Positions 1-7,015 of a stretch of 11,778 nucleotides of DNA are shown here, in pieces. Made by a program: the position numbers and the translations under genes. Position 1 is the first letter of the stretch, and each line of letters begins with the position of its first letter. The notes beneath the pieces are model-generated. The model was not told the DNA's origin, did no database searches, and saw nothing but the letters and a program-made list of their open reading frames with translations. Source of the DNA: Kiloniellales bacterium (lineage in GTDB: Bacteria; Pseudomonadota; Alphaproteobacteria; Kiloniellales; JAKSDN01); assembly GCA_022360075.1 (NCBI GenBank), contig JAKSDN010000295.1:1-11778 (forward strand), in the 5' to 3' direction.

Positions 1-40
1 CTGGCCAGAGTGTTCCGGAGGCTAATTAGTGCATTTCGGC

Positions 41-70
41 AGTTCGAAGCAGAAGTTTCTGCTTTGAATT
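41..70. repeat. Imperfect inverted repeat (dyad) near left edge
   Basis: Arms TTCGAAGCAGAA (43-54) and TTCTGCTTTGAA (57-68) are reverse complements apart from one G/T position, separated by 2 bases. One more A/T pair is possible at 41/70. It could be an operator, or a terminator-like hairpin for a gene ending left of the window; a short T-containing stretch follows but there is no true U-tract. No function is assigned. Confidence 0.5.
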
Positions 71-349
71 GGACCAAATATTTTTGGCAAAAAAAGATCA
101 GTAAAAATAGATTCTAATATTGATCCTTAGTGATAGTTCTGAATAGTTCCCAAAACGACTAAATGATAATCAACACACAGCATCATATTACCATTACAAC
201 TTTGATTTCCACGCCCTATATTTCACCATAATATTTGTGTATAGAACAAGTATTATTCACTTTTTATTAAACTTCCTTAATCTTTTTATGCATAGACAAG
301 CTTAGCGATCAGTTAAACATCGGAAAGTACAAAAATAAACGACGAACTT

Positions 350-371
350 CCCGCCAAAACCCCGCCAAAAC
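350..371 (+). repeat. Two exact tandem copies of an 11-base unit
   Basis: CCCGCCAAAAC occurs twice without a gap (350-360 and 361-371). The 11-base period places the copies about one helical turn apart, as for a protein binding one face of DNA. It lies at the border between the AT-rich stretch and the region leading into the response-regulator gene. It may be a binding site or just a short duplication. Confidence 0.5.
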
Positions 372-631
372 TGCGTCCTCTAACATCTTTCATAGTAAAA
401 AGGTTCGGAATGCATGAACACATGTTTCATAGCCCAAATGTCAGGGGCAAATGAAGAAATGGATGATTCGCGGCTATCCGCACGTCCCACGACCGGACCT
501 GGGCCGCCAGGTCAGTCCGATTTGGATCAAAGATGGATACCCCACGAACGACTGGAGAATGTAGCAACAAAGGGGCCGAGGTCGCCACACAGCTCCAAAT
601 CGATAGCTGATTGCGATCGAGGATTGGGCCG

Positions 632-1705
632 ATGCAGGCTCGGAGCGTGCAGTGGCCCTTGTGTTGTGTTGGAAGCGCGGGAAAGGGTCAGGCTCTGGCA
701 CAGTTGCTCATCATCGATGATGACCACGCGACCCTCGACAACGTTCAGCAGATCTTGATCGACGCGGGTTGGTCCGCGCGCGCGACATCTGATCCACATA
801 CGGCGCTGCAAATCTTCGAAGACGATGTCGAGATTGCGATAACGATCTCAGGAATCCAGATGCAGGCCATGGACGGTTTCACTCTGATCCGTCGTCTGCG
901 TTTGATTATGCCTAGGCCGCGAACCTTCAAACCGCTCATCATCACCAAGTCCGTGGATCTGAACATCGCGACAAACGCGATCGAGCATCAAGTCTCGGCC
1001 ATCGTGGCCACTCCGGTAAGTCCGAGTTTTCTGAAGCAGAAGGTCAGCGACGCTTGGTCCAGCATGGATTCGGTCGAAGCTCCACTGGATGCCGAGTCTT
1101 CCCCCGGTCCCGATTTCCGCAGTGGCAGGCGAGAAGACGACGATGACGTTGACGCGTTTCAGCATCGGTGGGGCAGCATTGCATCTGCCATCGCGCGCAA
1201 GACATGCGATCTGCTGCTGGAACGGATCGGCCACATACTCTCCGAGGCCGCCGGCGACGAGAACGGACCCGCGCCCCGGCAACGAGCGCAGAACGCAGCG
1301 AGCAAAACGGGTCCGCCCTTGGAAATGCTTCTAAGCCTTTTGAAACTCAAGAAGAAGTTCTTCCCCGAGCCGCTGTTTTGTGACCCCTGCTGGGATATGC
1401 TGGTCGACCTGGGCATGTCCCACATGGAGGAGAGATCCATCAGCGTTTCCAGCCTTTGCATCGCGGCGGGAATACCTCAGACCACCGCACTGCGGCGCAT
1501 CGCCGACCTGGAAAACATCGGCCTGGTCATACGAGCCAAGGATCCCGATGACGGCCGGCGGATTTACGTCGCGTTGACAGAACTGGGACTGAAGCGGTTC
1601 CTCGGGTTCCTAGAAGAATTCTCAGGCCAAATACAACCGTCGACCGTATGGCCGATTCTACAGAAGAGCCCCCAGATGGCAGACTACAGCAAGTCTTCGC
1701 ACTGA
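632..1705 (+). CDS. Pseudo-receiver fused to MarR-like winged-helix DNA-binding domain
   Basis: This is a predicted cytoplasmic transcription regulator of 357 residues. Residues about 24-142 form a CheY-like receiver: strand 1 carries the acidic cluster D29-D31 and M80-D81-G82 follows strand 3. The phospho-acceptor position, normally Asp in the DIxMPxMDG pattern, is Gly74, and the conserved Lys before Pro is Thr127. Phosphorylation is therefore unlikely. An acidic linker (about 145-230) leads to a winged helix (about 243-330) with recognition-helix text around ISVSSLCIAAGIPQTTALRR and wing text DPDDGRRIYV, typical of MarR-like domains; I recall similar DNA-binding domains in sphingomonads. 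The start is uncertain. ATG 632 has a GAGG 9 bases upstream and is preferred; TTG at 704, directly before the receiver, and other in-frame starts are possible. It is followed by two more genes with receiver-like domains. No partner kinase is visible. Confidence 0.8.
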   Translation: MQARSVQWPLCCVGSAGKGQALAQLLIIDDDHATLDNVQQILIDAGWSARATSDPHTALQIFEDDVEIAITISGIQMQAMDGFTLIRRLRLIMPRPRTFKPLIITKSVDLNIATNAIEHQVSAIVATPVSPSFLKQKVSDAWSSMDSVEAPLDAESSPGPDFRSGRREDDDDVDAFQHRWGSIASAIARKTCDLLLERIGHILSEAAGDENGPAPRQRAQNAASKTGPPLEMLLSLLKLKKKFFPEPLFCDPCWDMLVDLGMSHMEERSISVSSLCIAAGIPQTTALRRIADLENIGLVIRAKDPDDGRRIYVALTELGLKRFLGFLEEFSGQIQPSTVWPILQKSPQMADYSKSSH

Positions 1706-1848
1706 TCCGACGGCCGGCGTCACGATCACCAGCATCGCAGATGGGTCCGAAAGACTGCTAATTGCTCCATTTCGGATCAAGTTGCCAGAGCGTCAACGGC
1801 CTCGCCCACCTATCCTCGGCCAGACTTTGCGAACGTCTGGATGGCGGT

Positions 1849-2298
1849 ATGGAAAGCAGTTCGAGGCTTCGAATCCAGGGAATGAGGTCCGAAGCAAATC
1901 TCGACGTCGTCATAGTTGACGATGACGAAGGATACCGAATGACGATGTGCCGCGGCATCGAAGCCGCGGGCTATCTGGCGGGAGGCGCCAAGGATGCTCT
2001 CTCCGCCTGTTCTCTCATACCCCTCGATAGACCCGGGTTGGCGGTGATCGATACGGACATTTCCGGAAAGGATGCCCTATGGCTGGCCAGTCGCTTCACT
2101 TCGCTGAACGCCCATCTGCAAGTCGTATTCACGGCGGGAGACCACTCTAGGCTGAACCTGATCAAGCAGTCGTCTCTGCCGTCGCTCGGCCTGCTCCTGA
2201 AACCTCTGGATCATACAGACATCCTGGCAATTCTGCAGGCGGTAGCCTTCAAGCGGCACTGCAACACGAACGATGTGCCTATGTTGAACCATGCGTGA
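1849..2298 (+). CDS. Stand-alone response-regulator receiver domain protein
   Basis: A 149-residue single-domain receiver of the CheY/Spo0F type with no output domain. All signature residues are present: acidic pocket D24-D26 (IVDDDEG), phospho-acceptor D68 (VIDTDISG), switch Thr95 (VVFTAGD) and Lys118 before Pro (LLLKPLD). It can plausibly accept phosphate from a kinase encoded elsewhere and act by protein contact, for example in a phosphorelay or on the neighbouring regulators. The start is uncertain: ATG 1849 has GGA-rich sequence 5-10 bases upstream, while ATG 1882 begins nearer the domain but has AGGG almost touching it. An in-frame TTG at 1762 is unlikely. The 143 bases before it hold no other gene. 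The next gene starts 30 bases after its stop, which suggests co-transcription. Confidence 0.82.
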   Translation: MESSSRLRIQGMRSEANLDVVIVDDDEGYRMTMCRGIEAAGYLAGGAKDALSACSLIPLDRPGLAVIDTDISGKDALWLASRFTSLNAHLQVVFTAGDHSRLNLIKQSSLPSLGLLLKPLDHTDILAILQAVAFKRHCNTNDVPMLNHA

Positions 2299-2328
2299 GG
2301 CGCACGGGCATTTGGATGTCTTGAAGCC

Positions 2329-3537
2329 ATGAGCACCACGGCTATCCCCAACGAAAGAGAGGATGAAGGACCGGCACTCCCGCCCTCCGAAGCGGGCCGC
2401 GCACGCACGTCCCTTGCTCTCGTCGGCTGCGGACAGTCGCTTCGCGATCTGTGTTTGGCTTTGGGGGAGACATGTGGCGCTCTAAATCTAAACGAGAATT
2501 CTCGGCAGGAGACGGCAAGCGGCGATTTTGTCGAACCCGCGCCTTTCGATATCGTGCTGCTGGACCCGAGCGCTGCGCATGTCGGCCCCCAACAGCTTGT
2601 GGATAGACTGTCGGGGTTTGACAAGGAGATCGGACTGGTGCTTGTCGGCGCAGGCACCGACCCGCTTCTTGAGTTGTACGTCGAGTTCTTGGCGACCCAC
2701 GACATCCGCGTGGACCATCTCCTGCCGCTGCCAACAACCAAAGGCGCGTTGGAGGCAGCACTCGCCAAAGTACGGAACCTGACCGAAGATCGCGGAACCC
2801 CGTCCGCCGCCAAGAACTGGAATGCGCCGGCCGCCACAACTTTCCTGTTTCAGCCCCAGTTCTCAGCGTGCGGGTTGGAGCAGACCGGGGCGGAGGCATT
2901 GGCGCGCGCGCTACATCCGCGGCTTGGCCTCATCAATCCGCTGCGTTTCCCCGAGCTCCGGCGCGACCAGAGGTATCTGGATGACCTGTTCTGGGCTGCG
3001 ATCGGCCAGTCCTTGCATGCGCTTCGGAACTGGAGCAAGGCCGGATATGTCGGGACGGTGTCGGTCAATGTATCGGCCGCCACGTTGCGGCAGCCAGACC
3101 TGACGACGCATCTGAGCGAACGGGTCTACGCTCATGGCCTACATCCGCAGCGCATTGTCCTGGAGTTGGTCGAATCAGGACAGATCGAAGACGATCCCGT
3201 CGTGTTCGATACGCTGCTCGGGCTGTGTCAAGAAGGCTACCTTCTCTCTTTGGACGATTTCGGACAGGGCTATTCTTCGCTATGGCAGCTCTCACGGATT
3301 CCCTTTAGCGAGATCAAGCTCGACCACAGACTGATAGCGCGATTGCAGTGGAGTGACCGCGCGCGCAAGCTCGTCCCGGCCCTCATCGACCTCGCCCATC
3401 GGCTTGGGATCGAAATCGTCGCCGAGGGCATCGAGGAGCAGTCGCAATTGGATTTTGTCAGGCGCCATCGCTGCAACTACGTCCAGGGCTTCCTACTAGA
3501 TCCTAACCAGGAATTCGGGACGCCTCACAACGCGTGA
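2329..3537 (+). CDS. Receiver-like/EAL domain protein, probable cyclic-di-GMP phosphodiesterase
   Basis: A 402-residue cytoplasmic protein. Residues about 27-150 resemble a receiver: D79 sits at the end of strand 3 (DIVLLDP) and K138 is present, but the N-terminal acidic pair is missing (LALVGCGQS), so phosphorylation is doubtful. Residues about 172-395 are an EAL domain, which hydrolyses cyclic-di-GMP to pGpG. The catalytic set looks complete: EAL at 189-191 followed by R193, N247 (SVNVSA), E279 (LELVES), D309-D310 (DDFGQGYSS), K330 (IKLD), E366 (VAEGIE) and Q386 (YVQGF). Activity is therefore likely. No GGDEF domain, PAS domain or membrane segment is present. Its position 30 bases after the stand-alone receiver suggests that the two genes work together to lower c-di-GMP in response to a signal. 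The ribosome-binding site is weak (GAAG 2 bases before ATG). Confidence 0.88.
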   Translation: MSTTAIPNEREDEGPALPPSEAGRARTSLALVGCGQSLRDLCLALGETCGALNLNENSRQETASGDFVEPAPFDIVLLDPSAAHVGPQQLVDRLSGFDKEIGLVLVGAGTDPLLELYVEFLATHDIRVDHLLPLPTTKGALEAALAKVRNLTEDRGTPSAAKNWNAPAATTFLFQPQFSACGLEQTGAEALARALHPRLGLINPLRFPELRRDQRYLDDLFWAAIGQSLHALRNWSKAGYVGTVSVNVSAATLRQPDLTTHLSERVYAHGLHPQRIVLELVESGQIEDDPVVFDTLLGLCQEGYLLSLDDFGQGYSSLWQLSRIPFSEIKLDHRLIARLQWSDRARKLVPALIDLAHRLGIEIVAEGIEEQSQLDFVRRHRCNYVQGFLLDPNQEFGTPHNA

Positions 3538-3721
3538 TCTTCATGTCGCGATCCCGGTGGAAACACGGTCTGTCGTATGGATTTGGTGTCGATTCGCCAG
3601 AATCGGTGACGAGCGCAAGAGTGCTTTGAGGCGGCCCCCAAGGGCCGGGCAGCTTGGCGGTGTGGAGTTGCCCCGCTTTGAAGCCTCCACTGCATCGAGT
3701 CTGCAAGCATCCCGACGAGAA
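3538..3721. other. Convergent intergenic region with two small hairpins
   Basis: This gap lies between the stops of two opposing operons and holds no gene. Two perfect short inverted repeats are visible: CGATTC/GAATCG with loop GCCA (3590-3605) and CGGCCC/GGGCCG with loop CCAA (3632-3647). A longer-loop pair GTGGAG/CTCCAC lies at about 3662-3690. None is followed by a T-run on either strand, so if they stop transcription they are not classic intrinsic terminators. The position between convergent genes is where terminators are expected. Confidence 0.45.
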
Positions 3722-4888
3722 TCAGCACTCCTGCAAGGCCTCGGGTGTTCGATACGTCAAGACTTCACAGCCGTCTTCCGTCAGCATCACGGTATTGGAG
3801 ATGAAATAGCTAAAGTCGTCGCCGCGACCCGTGTCGGTGAACCAGGAGTGCGCGTGAAAGACCATGCCCGCTTGCAGCCTGCGCGAACTCCCCGGGGCGA
3901 GACTCGTCACCATGCTTCCGCCCGTCCAACTAGGTGGGAAGCCAACACCGACCAGATAACCGCAATGGTGGCGATGGTACGAGCCGAGACCGGCATCGCG
4001 GGCGACCCGCTCCCAGGCGGCATAGACCTCGCCGGCCGTCGCATTCGGCTTGATGGCTTGGACAATGGCCTGCATGCCCGCAATCGACAGCTCGGCAGCC
4101 TCGTAGGCCAGCTCCGGTGCGTGCCCCACATAGACGAGGCGGCCCATGGGCGCTTGGTATTTGCGGTAAGAAGCACCGATTTCAAGGAACACGGCATCGC
4201 CGTCCCGGAATATGTCCCCGCGCCAAGTGGTATGTTCCTCGCCCAGGCGCCTAGTCGGCCTAATGAAGGGCCCGAAACCCGGATATTCGCTGCCGGCGAG
4301 AATCATCGCCCTGTGGCACTCCGCAGCAACCTCGTAGTCGCTAGCACCATCGCGAACCGCAGCGACAGCCGCCTGGACGCCGGCGTCGGCGGCCTCGGCG
4401 GCCTTGCGCGTGTAGGCCTGTTCGAGGGGCGATTTGACGAGTCTGATATCGTCCACGAGACCGGAGGCGTCGCACCACTGTGCGTCCGGGGTCGCCTGGA
4501 GAATTCGCTCGAAATGGCGGGGCGTGAGGAAGAGGCTCCGCTTCTCCAAGCCCAGGCGGGCCGTCGCGAGCCCGAGGGTGTTCAGCGCTTGGGCGACGTA
4601 ATCCGACAGCTCCTCGTCGTCGCCATGGCCGTAGAAATCGGCGTTGGCGACCTGGTTCTCGACCGTGACGCGCTCCATCGCCCGCGCCACGAGGGCCAGC
4701 TGGCCGTCGCAGGGCACGACGAGGATGTGACAGGCGAAGAAACCCCAGTGGTCTATGCCGGTGAGATAATAGATGTTCTCGGGCACGGAGACGACGAGGC
4801 CATCGAGGTTAGCCGCCGCCATCGAGTGACGGACCCTATCCAGACGGGCCGCAAGTTCGTCTGCGGGGAATGTCGGAGAGACGGGCAT
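3722..4888 (-). CDS. Divergent M24-family hydrolase, paralogue of the ectoine hydrolase
   Basis: A 388-residue protein with the two-domain layout of the M24 'pita-bread' family: a creatinase-like N-terminal domain (about 1-150, with YYLTGIDHWGFFA) and the catalytic-fold domain (about 155-385). It resembles the upstream DoeA-like protein rather than true prolidases. The usual five metal ligands are largely lost: the first Asp is E236 (FLEIGAS), the second is replaced within YQAPMGR, the GHGIG His is replaced within GYLVGV, and the late Glu positions are His/Asn (FHAHSW, ISNTVML). The Glu and the following Tyr and Ala-Pro match the hydrolase, as do H219 and TW (EEHTTW). It therefore probably opens or hydrolyses a small cyclic amide-like compound without metal; hydroxyectoine or a related ring is an inference. 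GGAGG lies 7 bases before the ATG. It is the last gene of the operon, 68 bases after its paralogue. Confidence 0.8.
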   Translation of the reverse strand: MPVSPTFPADELAARLDRVRHSMAAANLDGLVVSVPENIYYLTGIDHWGFFACHILVVPCDGQLALVARAMERVTVENQVANADFYGHGDDEELSDYVAQALNTLGLATARLGLEKRSLFLTPRHFERILQATPDAQWCDASGLVDDIRLVKSPLEQAYTRKAAEAADAGVQAAVAAVRDGASDYEVAAECHRAMILAGSEYPGFGPFIRPTRRLGEEHTTWRGDIFRDGDAVFLEIGASYRKYQAPMGRLVYVGHAPELAYEAAELSIAGMQAIVQAIKPNATAGEVYAAWERVARDAGLGSYHRHHCGYLVGVGFPPSWTGGSMVTSLAPGSSRRLQAGMVFHAHSWFTDTGRGDDFSYFISNTVMLTEDGCEVLTYRTPEALQEC

Positions 4889-4956
4889 GGAACGGCCTCC
4901 AGGTTACCGAATGTATCGCCGGCACACGTTATGAAAGGGTGTTCCAATCGGGCCCG

Positions 4957-6138
4957 TCAATCGATCACGATCAGCTCGCGAGGGGTATCGCAAAGCCGCT
5001 CGCCGCCCCGGTCGGTCACGACAAAGGGCTCCGAGACGGCCGCTCCAAAGTCTTCCAACCAAACCCCCGACTGGAAATGGAAGCACATACCCGCCTCAAG
5101 CACGGTCTCGTCACCGGGCCTTAGGCTGGCGGTGCGTTCGCCCCAGTCGGGCGGGTAGTTGAGGCCGATGGAGTAGCCGGCACGGCTCTCCTTCCTGTAG
5201 CCGTTGCGGTTCAGCACTTTTTGCCAAGCCGCTTCCACCGCTTCGCAGGTGGCGCCGGGCCTAGCGGCATCGAGGGCCGCATCGACTCCTGCGACGATGA
5301 CCGAAGCCAGTCTTCGAATTTCCTGCTTCGGCTTGCCGAGATGGATCGTGCGGGTGAGCGGAGCGTGATAGTGCCGGCGCGCCGCGGCGATCTCCATCAT
5401 CACCAGGGTGTCGTTCGGCAGGGGCTCGTCGGTCCAGGTCAAGTGCGGGGTGCTGGTGCCTTCACCGACCTGGATCAGCGGGCAGAGACTGGTGTAGTCG
5501 CCATGCTTGCCGTTCACGCCGGTAATCTGGGCGTGGTACACCTCTGCGATCACCTCGTGCTGCGGAACGCCAGGCGCTATCTTGGCGATCGCGCGGTTCA
5601 TGGTCCGCGAGCAGATTTGCCCGGCCTCGCGCATCAGCACCAGCTCCGCTTCCGACTTCACCAGCCGCGCCCAGTTGACCAAACCGGCGTTGTCCGAGAG
5701 GGCGGCGTTCGGCAGGCCGCGCAGGAGATGCTGATGCGCGCGCGCAGTATAGTAGTGGGCGTCGAACTCGATCCCGATGCGCGCAGAGCCCCAGCCGCGG
5801 CGCGCGATCAAATCGCACAGCTCATCAAAGGGATGATCGACGGGATGATGAACCAGCGGCTCGGAGTAGCCGACGATGTTCTCGGCGGGGAGATCGGTGG
5901 TGAAGTGGGCCGACTTTGCGTCCTGAGCGCGGCCGAACCATATCGGCGAATCTTCGTCCCGATGCACCAGTACGGCCTGCGGCGTATAGAACGACCAGCC
6001 GTCGAACCCAGTCAGCCAGCACATGTTGGCCGGATCCTGGCAGACGATCAGGTCGAAGCCAGACGCGTCCATGCGCTGCCTAACATCGGAAAGTCGCCGC
6101 GCGTATTCGGCAGCCTCGAAGGGTTTTCGGTAGCTCAT
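4957..6138 (-). CDS. Ectoine hydrolase (DoeA/EutD type, M24 fold)
   Basis: A cytoplasmic enzyme of 393 residues (Halomonas DoeA is about 399) predicted to open the ectoine ring, giving N-acetyl-2,4-diaminobutyrate. It matches the DoeA/EutD pattern as I remember it: TGFDGWSFYTPQ near residue 43, GEGTSTPHLTWTDEP (225-239), GYSIGLNYPPDWGERTASLR (321-340) and a VSE..VVT end. The canonical M24 metal ligands are absent (E249 for the first Asp, Ala-Pro for the second, Tyr-Ser for the GHG His, Gln in FHFQSG). This agrees with reports that EutD is metal-independent and uses a catalytic Glu, Glu255 in Halomonas by recall, which would be E249 here. It starts 23 bases after ehuA, with AAGGGG close to the ATG. 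DoeB, normally adjacent, is missing. Confidence 0.9.
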   Translation of the reverse strand: MSYRKPFEAAEYARRLSDVRQRMDASGFDLIVCQDPANMCWLTGFDGWSFYTPQAVLVHRDEDSPIWFGRAQDAKSAHFTTDLPAENIVGYSEPLVHHPVDHPFDELCDLIARRGWGSARIGIEFDAHYYTARAHQHLLRGLPNAALSDNAGLVNWARLVKSEAELVLMREAGQICSRTMNRAIAKIAPGVPQHEVIAEVYHAQITGVNGKHGDYTSLCPLIQVGEGTSTPHLTWTDEPLPNDTLVMMEIAAARRHYHAPLTRTIHLGKPKQEIRRLASVIVAGVDAALDAARPGATCEAVEAAWQKVLNRNGYRKESRAGYSIGLNYPPDWGERTASLRPGDETVLEAGMCFHFQSGVWLEDFGAAVSEPFVVTDRGGERLCDTPRELIVID

Positions 6139-6161
6139 CGCCCCTTACAGCTTGTCGCGGT

Positions 6162-6971
6162 TCACCCCGCCTCGAGTACCGCACTCAGGAATTGCCGGGT
6201 ACGCTCGTTTTGCGGATTGCCGAAGATTTGTTCCGGCGGTCCTTGCTCGGCAATACTGCCCGCATAGAAGAAGCAGACCCGGTCTGAGATTTCCTTGGCG
6301 AATCCCATTTGGTGGGTCACCATCAGCATAGTCAGGTTGTGTTCGCTGTTGAGCTGGCGGATGACGTTCAGTACCTCGCCGATCACCTCGGGGTCGAGCG
6401 CCGAAGTCACCTCGTCGAGCAGCATCACTTTGGGTCTCATGGCCAGCGCTCGAGCGATCGCGACGCGCTGCTGCTGGCCGCCCGAGAGACGGGAGGGATG
6501 CTGGTCCTTCTTGTCAGCGAGCCCGACCATCCCGAGCAGTTCCATCGACCGCGCTTCGGCCTCATCCTTGCTGAGGCCCAGCACCTGAACCGGCGCTTCC
6601 ATGCAGTTCTCGAGCGCAGTCATATGCGGGAACAGATTGAAGTGCTGGAACACCATGCCGATGTTGCCGCGCTGCTTGCGCACATGGGCCGCGTTTGCCT
6701 TCACCAAGGCGCCGCCGCGATTCATGTGCGTCAGCGGTTGGCCGTCGACGTAGATTACGCCTTCGTCAATCTCCTCCAAGGTCATCAGCATGCGCAGCAC
6801 GGTCGTCTTGCCCGAGCCCGAAGGGCCGATGATCGACACCATCTCGTTGGCGCTCACGTCGAGGTCGAGGGAGTCCAGCACCGTGAGCGGGCCATAACGC
6901 TTGGTGACGTTGCTGAAGCGGACCATCGGACCGTCGGCGTCGAGGCTTGTCGGAAATGTTTGATCGGTCAT
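6162..6971 (-). CDS. ehuA: Ectoine/hydroxyectoine ABC transporter ATP-binding protein EhuA
   Basis: A 269-residue ATPase of the polar amino acid uptake family that powers import through the EhuC/EhuD channel on the inner face of the membrane. All nucleotide-binding motifs are intact: Walker A GPSGSGKT (49-56), Q-loop Q109 (VFQHFN), signature LSGGQ (162-166), Walker B VMLLDE (182-187) with the D-loop SALD, and switch His220 (VTHQMGF). The LLDEVTSALDPE wording is the one I associate with EhuA-like members. AGGGGG lies just upstream of the ATG. The gene is separated from the permease genes by the unknown exported-protein gene and is followed 23 bases later by the ectoine hydrolase; this linkage supports the substrate assignment. 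Confidence 0.92.
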   Translation of the reverse strand: MTDQTFPTSLDADGPMVRFSNVTKRYGPLTVLDSLDLDVSANEMVSIIGPSGSGKTTVLRMLMTLEEIDEGVIYVDGQPLTHMNRGGALVKANAAHVRKQRGNIGMVFQHFNLFPHMTALENCMEAPVQVLGLSKDEAEARSMELLGMVGLADKKDQHPSRLSGGQQQRVAIARALAMRPKVMLLDEVTSALDPEVIGEVLNVIRQLNSEHNLTMLMVTHQMGFAKEISDRVCFFYAGSIAEQGPPEQIFGNPQNERTRQFLSAVLEAG

Positions 6972-7015
6972 GGGACCCCCTGAATTTCGCGCAACTTGCC
7001 GGTGCTATCGACGCC

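Larger units (their letters stand above)
1..631. other. AT-rich gene-free region upstream of the signalling cluster
   Basis: No convincing gene is seen here. Bases 1 to about 400 are visibly AT-rich, with runs of A and T and many stops in all frames, in sharp contrast to the GC-rich coding DNA that follows. Open frames between 414 and 811 on both strands have low-complexity, Pro/Arg/Ser-rich translations and overlap the start of the response-regulator gene in other frames, so I treat them as non-coding. The stretch contains a dyad (41-70) and a tandem repeat (350-371), listed separately. Several AT-rich boxes could serve as -10 elements, but I found no pair with good -35 spacing, so no promoter is called. 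The AT-rich part could be a long regulatory region or the remains of an acquired segment. Confidence 0.6.

Noticed and set aside
414..758. Small + strand gene before the pseudo-receiver gene
   Set aside because: The translation is Pro/Ser/Arg-rich without features, has no good ribosome-binding site, and overlaps the regulator gene in another frame.
2211..2837. Minus-strand open frame opposite the EAL gene (208 codons)
   Set aside because: It overlaps two well-supported + strand genes, and its Ser/Arg-rich translation shows no family features.
3632..3647. Intrinsic terminator at the CGGCCC/GGGCCG hairpin
   Set aside because: The stem is perfect but only 6 pairs, and no T-run follows on either strand, so it is reported only as part of the convergent region.
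3557..5158. Long open frame on the + strand (533 codons)
   Set aside because: It lies antisense to the two M24 genes, which have clear family motifs and ribosome-binding sites. The translation shows no domain, and long antisense frames are usual in GC-rich coding DNA.
5221..6267. Long + strand open frame (348 codons)
   Set aside because: It is antisense to the ectoine hydrolase gene and the end of ehuA; no recognisable protein features.
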